A DNA stretch of 64,000 nt from Thermosphaera aggregans DSM 11486 (GTDB taxonomy: Archaea > Thermoproteota > Thermoprotei_A > Sulfolobales > Desulfurococcaceae). The position numbers and the translations under genes were made by a program. The first letter of the stretch is position 1; each line of letters starts with the position of its first letter. The stretch covers positions 620,001 through 684,000 of the forward strand of contig NC_014160.1 of NCBI RefSeq assembly GCF_000092185.1. The letters run 5' to 3'. The notes below the pieces were generated by a model, which was not told where the DNA came from, made no database searches, and saw nothing but the letters and a program-made list of their open reading frames with translations. Below are positions 60,300 to 64,000 of this stretch, piece after piece.

Positions 60300-61811
60300 A
60301 TGATAACAACCACAGATATGAAGGTTCTTGAAACAAACTCGGTAGCACTGGGAATCCCGCTTAACAATTTAATGGAGGCGGCAGGCAAGAGCATTGCGGA
60401 TTTCGTGGATTCCCAATTGAAGGGGAAAAGAGGATTAAGGATAGTGGTAATGGTTGGGAAAGGTGGAAACGGTGGCGATGGACTCGTAGCAGCCAGATAC
60501 CTCTCGTCAATAGGCTATATGGTCGAGGTTTTACCGGCTTATCCTTCATCGGAGGTGGAGCACCCGGATGCTTTATTCAATTTGAAAATTTTGAAGAAGC
60601 TTGACAGTGTAAAAATCCATGAGCCTGGAAGGCTGGATGTTCTTGAAAACAAGGATGTAATAATTGACGCGTTGCTTGGCACTGGGGTTAGGGGAGTATT
60701 GAAATCCCCGTTAAAAGAGCTTGTTGATAAGGCTAATGAAGTAGAGGCTATTCTGAAGATTGCGGTTGACACGCCCTCAGGACTCAACCCGGATACCGGG
60801 GAGGTGCATGGCACGGCTTTTAAAGCACATTACACGGTCACTTTCCATGATCTCAAGCCAGGGTTGTTAAAAAACCGTGAGTACACTGGCGAGATAATTG
60901 TCGCAAACATTGGCATCCCCTCTGAAGCTGAGAAGTATGTTGGACCGGGCGATGTGATCCATAGAGTACCTCCTCGACCAAGGGACGCTCACAAGGGGTC
61001 TTCTGGGAGGGTCCTCGTAATTGCAGGTAGCAAGAGATACGTTGGAGCGGCATACCTTTCGGCCCATGCCTCGCTCTTAGCGGGAGTTGATCTATCTTTT
61101 CTCGTAGTACCCGAGGCGATCAGAGGAATAGCGGCTGGATTCTCACCTGACGTCATAACCCTATCCTACCCAGGTGACTACTTATCAGCAGACGCTGTGT
61201 CTTTGATTACTAAGTATGTTGAAGAGTTGAAGCCGCACGCAATTGCCATTGGACCGGGTCTCGGGAGCGAGCCGGAAACTTTGGAAGCCGTGAAAAAACT
61301 GACTGGTTATATAGTAGAGAAGAAGATTCCGCTGGTCTTAGACGCGGATGCGCTCAAAACCGTTAAGCTAGGAGTAGACAGGTTTAACGGTATGGTCGTT
61401 CTAACCCCCCACAGAGGAGAGTTCAGAAACATAACAAATTACACTATCACCGAGAACCTTAGTGAGGCTTTACAGCTGGTTGAGACCGCGGCAAAGAACT
61501 TGAACGCTGTAGTCTTGTTGAAAGCGCCAGTTGACATCATAAGTAATGGGGAGAAAACACGTTTAAACAAAACCGGAAACCCGTATATGGCGGTTGGGGG
61601 AACAGGTGATGTTTTAACAGGATTAGTAACAGGTTTAATACCTCAAGTTAAAAACGTGTTTCACGCGGCATGCATTGCAGCATATCTAAACGGGCTGGCC
61701 GGAGACTACTTGCTTAAAACCAATAAACACGTGTCCGCTTCGAACATATTAAAAGTTCTCCCACTTGTTAAGAGCAAGCCGTTGGAAATCCATAGGAAGA
61801 TATATGATTAA
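60300..61811 (+). CDS. nnr: Bifunctional NAD(P)HX epimerase/ADP-dependent dehydratase
   Basis: Repairs hydrated NADH and NADPH: the N-terminal NnrE domain (about 1-210) epimerises R-NADHX and the C-terminal NnrD domain (about 215-503) dehydrates S-NADHX with ADP. The NnrE landmarks are MEAAGKSIADFV, VVMVGKGGNGGDGLVAARYL, LGTGVRG and AVDTPSGLNPDTG. NnrD shows KGSSGRVLVIAGSKRYVGAA, IGPGLGSEPETLEAV, PLVLDADALKTV, VVLTPHRGEFRN and AVGGTGDVLTGLVTGL. Heat-stable organisms need the repair because NADH hydration is faster at high temperature. Length is normal. Confidence 0.94.
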   Translation: MITTTDMKVLETNSVALGIPLNNLMEAAGKSIADFVDSQLKGKRGLRIVVMVGKGGNGGDGLVAARYLSSIGYMVEVLPAYPSSEVEHPDALFNLKILKKLDSVKIHEPGRLDVLENKDVIIDALLGTGVRGVLKSPLKELVDKANEVEAILKIAVDTPSGLNPDTGEVHGTAFKAHYTVTFHDLKPGLLKNREYTGEIIVANIGIPSEAEKYVGPGDVIHRVPPRPRDAHKGSSGRVLVIAGSKRYVGAAYLSAHASLLAGVDLSFLVVPEAIRGIAAGFSPDVITLSYPGDYLSADAVSLITKYVEELKPHAIAIGPGLGSEPETLEAVKKLTGYIVEKKIPLVLDADALKTVKLGVDRFNGMVVLTPHRGEFRNITNYTITENLSEALQLVETAAKNLNAVVLLKAPVDIISNGEKTRLNKTGNPYMAVGGTGDVLTGLVTGLIPQVKNVFHAACIAAYLNGLAGDYLLKTNKHVSASNILKVLPLVKSKPLEIHRKIYD

Positions 61812-61847
61812 AAACCGTTAAAACATTGTTATAATTGATGGTCGAAG

Positions 61848-61985
61848 ATGGGTGAACAAGGTAGGAAGAATGTAAAAGAAAAGTTTGTCCCCGGGGTCAT
61901 CCTTGATGAGGAAGGAGAGGAGATATATTACGAATTGACAGGGTCGAAGTGCTCGAAATGCCCTTTACGGGGAATGTGCGGGTAG
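61848..61985 (+). CDS. 45-residue cysteine-containing micro-protein
   Basis: A short gene from ATG 61848 to TAG 61983-61985, missed by length filters. It encodes 45 residues with a polar N terminus and CSKCPLRGMCG at the end, three cysteines near the C terminus that could bind metal with outside help. It lies 36 bp after nnr and its stop is immediately followed by the YkgJ-type cysteine-cluster gene, so the three genes may be one transcript. Similar tiny Cys-tail proteins occur in archaea; function unknown and this could still be non-coding. Confidence 0.5.
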   Translation: MGEQGRKNVKEKFVPGVILDEEGEEIYYELTGSKCSKCPLRGMCG

Positions 61986-61991
61986 TTGAAA

Positions 61992-62522
61992 ATGCCTCGT
62001 GAGGTAGTGAGAGGGGCCAAGTTCAATTTCAAATGCCAGAGGAGCGGTGTCTGTTGCAGTAGCGGGCCCAACGTAACCCTAACCTCATACGATATTTGCA
62101 GAATAGCAAGATACATGAATGTTGAATGGAGGGAGCTCATAGGTAAATACATCAATGCCATGGTAGCAGACCATATGCCAATCCCATTCCTCAGAGGCGT
62201 TAAAGACCGGTGCGTCTTCCTTGTTAAAGTCAACGGACTACCATCATGTAGCATCTACCCTGCAAGACCCATGAGATGCAGGCTCTTCCCGTTCATCCCG
62301 TATGGACCCAAAGTACTGGATAAAGTCTACGTTTCCAGCATATGCCCCGGGGTGGGGAAAGGGGAGGAGATAGAGCCTCCATGGGATGATTTAGAGAAGT
62401 ATTCCGAAGAGGTTTCCAATCATTACAGGCGACTATATGAGTTAATTTTTATCAAAGGATACGAACCCATAAAAGCGCTGGAGGAAGTTACGGATACCGT
62501 GTGCAAGGAAACTTCTCATTAA
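61992..62522 (+). CDS. YkgJ-family cysteine-cluster protein
   Basis: A protein of 176 residues with the cysteine pattern of the YkgJ family (PF03692), thought to bind zinc or an iron-sulfur cluster. The clusters are FKCQRSGVCCSS near the N terminus, then RCVFL, SCSIYPARPMRCRLFPFIP and SSICPG. The LTSYDICRIARYMNVEW helix is also typical. Function is unknown; members are sometimes linked to flagellin methylation or Fe-S chemistry. ATG 61992 follows GGTAG; TTG 61986 is too close to it. The preceding micro-protein gene ends seven bases earlier. Confidence 0.8.
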   Translation: MPREVVRGAKFNFKCQRSGVCCSSGPNVTLTSYDICRIARYMNVEWRELIGKYINAMVADHMPIPFLRGVKDRCVFLVKVNGLPSCSIYPARPMRCRLFPFIPYGPKVLDKVYVSSICPGVGKGEEIEPPWDDLEKYSEEVSNHYRRLYELIFIKGYEPIKALEEVTDTVCKETSH

Positions 62523-62564
62523 GACGTAAATCAGACAGATATTCCACTCCCCTGTTCTAAAATT

Positions 62565-62640
62565 TTTGGTCAGTCAGGGGTTCACTCTGATCATCCCAAA
62601 TCTCTCGCGGCAGGGCTTCCTCATCCCTTAATTTAATATC
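62565..62640 (-). ncRNA. Weak candidate C/D box-like small RNA
   Basis: On the minus strand two identical GGGATGA boxes (62621-62627 and 62591-62597, each one mismatch from RTGATGA) are followed by tandem CTGA boxes at 62574-62577 and 62570-62573. The C'-D distance is 13 nt, a good guide length. There is no convincing D' box and the flanking stem is weak. AT-rich DNA near 62650-62659 could be its TATA element. It lies in the 154-bp gap between two plus-strand genes and may be chance. Confidence 0.25.
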
Positions 62641-62676
62641 CCTACTGCTAATAATAATTTCGACACGGGGGGTTAA

Positions 62677-63720
62677 ATGAGCCAGAGCGAACTACCATTA
62701 ATATTAAAAAAGACTTTCAACGGAGACCTTTACTTTGACTTCAGAAACGCTGAGATAAAGCTTGGTGGGAACGCGGGCCAGAAAGTGACTATACCGATAG
62801 GCCTCCCGAACAGGAACTTTACTCCACTCCAGCTCGCACTTCTAGACATGATTGTTGAATCACCAGATAATAAGATTGACTGGAAGGTTAAGGTCAACGG
62901 GGTCAACGTGACCAAGGAGTTCAAACCCTTATTCACCGCGAAAACCGATTCGTCAGTTTACTCTAAATTCGTTTTCGACGTAACAAGCATATTGAACACT
63001 GAAGAGTCTATGAGCAAGAACTGGGTTAATGTGACGATTAAGCATGAGGGCGGCACTGGTTTCTCTCTCAAAACCCTTCTCCTTCTCTCAGTTTATGAAT
63101 CTGAGGACGGAAAGACAAGCCTTGAATACAGGTCTGGGCTAGCCCGGTTGAAACCAGGGGAAAGATTCCATATAAGTGACGGTGAAGCCGAGCCCAACTC
63201 TACCGTGAAAATAATCTATGGTTCCACGTCAAAGGATCTTATCCCTACATTACACATAGGAGAAAAGATTGTCAGGCTCGATGTTCACAATGATTTCGAA
63301 GAGTACGAGTTCACCAGAGATAGCAACCAACCGGTGTTCATCCAGGTCGATGAGACCGTTAAAAGTTCGAAAGCAAAGGGATTCCTTCTTGCTAATGTGA
63401 TAGCGTTCAATACCAGTCTTAAAACACCGGTCCTAGTTGGGAACGTGGATTCGGTTCGACTGGAGGGTAGGGATTTAGTGATTCATTTAAGCTTGAAAAA
63501 CACTGGTGAATCTGCTCCTGACAGTGTAGTATACACTATTCTACACAAAGGACAAGCTATTTACACAAGCAAGGATGTAGAGAGGATTGAGCCCCAAATG
63601 GTCATCAACAGGAGAATCCACGTCAAGATTCCTGAAGGTGTTGATGAAGCTACTTTGAGAATTATTTGGCGAAAACTAACTAAGACTTGGTTCCTGGACC
63701 TACCAATACATCTAAAATAA
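62677..63720 (+). CDS. Hypothetical beta-rich protein
   Basis: A 347-residue protein with no signal peptide or membrane helix. It is predicted beta-sandwich rich, with a C-terminal CARDB-like part (VGNVDSVRLEGRDLVIHLSL, then SVVYTILHKGQAIYTSKDVE). No family is known to me. The ATG follows GGGGGGT, a strong ribosome-binding site. It ends 10 bp before the stop of the convergent dtdA gene. The absence of a signal peptide is odd for a CARDB-like surface fold, so it may be a cytoplasmic binding or assembly protein. Confidence 0.5.
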   Translation: MSQSELPLILKKTFNGDLYFDFRNAEIKLGGNAGQKVTIPIGLPNRNFTPLQLALLDMIVESPDNKIDWKVKVNGVNVTKEFKPLFTAKTDSSVYSKFVFDVTSILNTEESMSKNWVNVTIKHEGGTGFSLKTLLLLSVYESEDGKTSLEYRSGLARLKPGERFHISDGEAEPNSTVKIIYGSTSKDLIPTLHIGEKIVRLDVHNDFEEYEFTRDSNQPVFIQVDETVKSSKAKGFLLANVIAFNTSLKTPVLVGNVDSVRLEGRDLVIHLSLKNTGESAPDSVVYTILHKGQAIYTSKDVERIEPQMVINRRIHVKIPEGVDEATLRIIWRKLTKTWFLDLPIHLK

Positions 63721-63730
63721 GGGGTAGGGT

Positions 63731-64000
63731 TCAGACGTATCGTACTTCAATACCCGTTCTGCTCGCGTAGTCCTCTATGAGGCTCCTGTGTTCAACACGT
63801 GTTCCCTTCTTTTCCACGATAATCTCTTTTATATCAATATCACTCCTGCTAATCATCTTGTCAAGGATCTCATAGGAAAGGTGTTGAAGAGCATATTTGG
63901 GGATTATGTGTCCGTAGCAAACATTCTCCTTTAAAGCTAGATCCGTGTGTTTCCTGGGATAGTGTCCACCTCCTACTCCAATTACCGGTTTGCAATCCGC
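63731..64000 (-). CDS. dtdA: D-aminoacyl-tRNA deacylase, 3' part only (gene runs off window)
   Basis: The last 89 codons of an archaeal DTD2-type deacylase that removes D-amino acids from tRNA. The visible part reads VIGVGGGHYPRKHTDLALKE and GHIIPKYALQHLSYEILD, the GGGHY and GHI-PKYA motifs of the family, then ends EYDYASRTGIEVRYV-like sequence (actual end: EDYASRTGIEVRYV) and TGA at 63731-63733. The start lies beyond base 64000. It runs convergent to the beta-rich gene with only 10 bp between stops. Confidence 0.88.
   Translation of the reverse strand, partial: ADCKPVIGVGGGHYPRKHTDLALKENVCYGHIIPKYALQHLSYEILDKMISRSDIDIKEIIVEKKGTRVEHRSLIEDYASRTGIEVRYV

Noticed and set aside
60219-60332. 37-codon GTG frame between the 59608 gene and nnr
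   Set aside because: It has no ribosome-binding site, overlaps nnr in another frame and shows no motif.
1-64000. CRISPR arrays, insertion sequences, integrase or rRNA genes
   Set aside because: I read for regular repeats, transposase or integrase motifs and rRNA-like conserved blocks and saw none.

Overview
This looks like a piece of a hyperthermophilic crenarchaeal chromosome, most likely from Desulfurococcales (Thermosphaera/Desulfurococcus-like). The basis is gene content and translation signals, not a database match. Archaeal markers include PCNA, primase large subunit PriL, deoxyhypusine synthase, TiaS, archaeal phosphopantothenate synthetase, Lhr helicase, DtdA, ribose-1,5-bisphosphate isomerase, an archaeal HMG-CoA synthase with its DUF35 partner and inositol-1-phosphate synthase. 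The DNA is moderately AT-rich. Genes are packed with 4 to 20 bp gaps or overlaps, and TTG and GTG starts are frequent. Most starts sit 5 to 8 bases after GGTGG, GGTGA or GAGGTG, and many start calls below rest on that.

Layout. 1-3.6 kb: CoA synthesis (PPS and CoaBC) around a P-loop protein, then an N-acetyltransferase. 3.7-6.5 kb: AsnRS, endonuclease III and a Trm5-like methyltransferase. 6.6-9.3 kb (minus): PhoH-KH ATPase, PCNA, and a winged-helix/PD-(D/E)XK nuclease-like protein. 9.4-13.6 kb: deoxyhypusine synthase, TiaS, an aminotransferase and an HD hydrolase. 13.6-19.1 kb: D-aminopeptidase-like protein, secreted coiled-coil transglutaminase-like protein, macro domain, RpiA, membrane hydrolase, and a large surface protein. 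19.2-23.8 kb: two eIF2B-like sugar-phosphate isomerase paralogues, SufT-like protein and SerRS. 24-29.9 kb: PfkB kinase, metallo-hydrolase, GT2 glycosyltransferase and Lhr helicase. 29.9-31.7 kb: a four-gene unknown operon. 31.8-37.8 kb: degenerate ADH-like protein, aminotransferase, B12/radical SAM protein, DUF35 and HMG-CoA synthase. 37.8-47.8 kb: a peptide-type ABC transporter with an antisense radical SAM gene in its middle. 48-56.5 kb: AspRS, PadR, Ino1, Adk, Lrp, aldo/keto reductase, intron-containing tRNA-Thr, MoaD-like, GNAT, PriL. 56.5-64 kb: membrane-bound winged-helix regulator cluster, Nnr, YkgJ-type protein, an unknown beta-rich protein and the 3' end of dtdA.

RNA genes and candidates: one tRNA-Thr(TGT) with a 26-nt intron; a GC-rich, multi-helix element at about 47935-48088 with a minus-strand TATA box that fits no RNA family I recognise; a C/D box sRNA at 56612-56689 (minus) with an unusual internal hairpin; and two weaker candidates at about 23818 and 62570.

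I see no CRISPR array, transposase, integrase or rRNA. The most unusual protein systems are the transporter whose DppC-type permease carries a roughly 360-residue extracytoplasmic domain with a coiled coil, the catalytically altered isomerase paralogue beside its intact partner, and the membrane-anchored transcription regulator with a secreted neighbour. The only stretch over 300 bp without a gene (47841-48185) is the one holding the structured RNA candidate.
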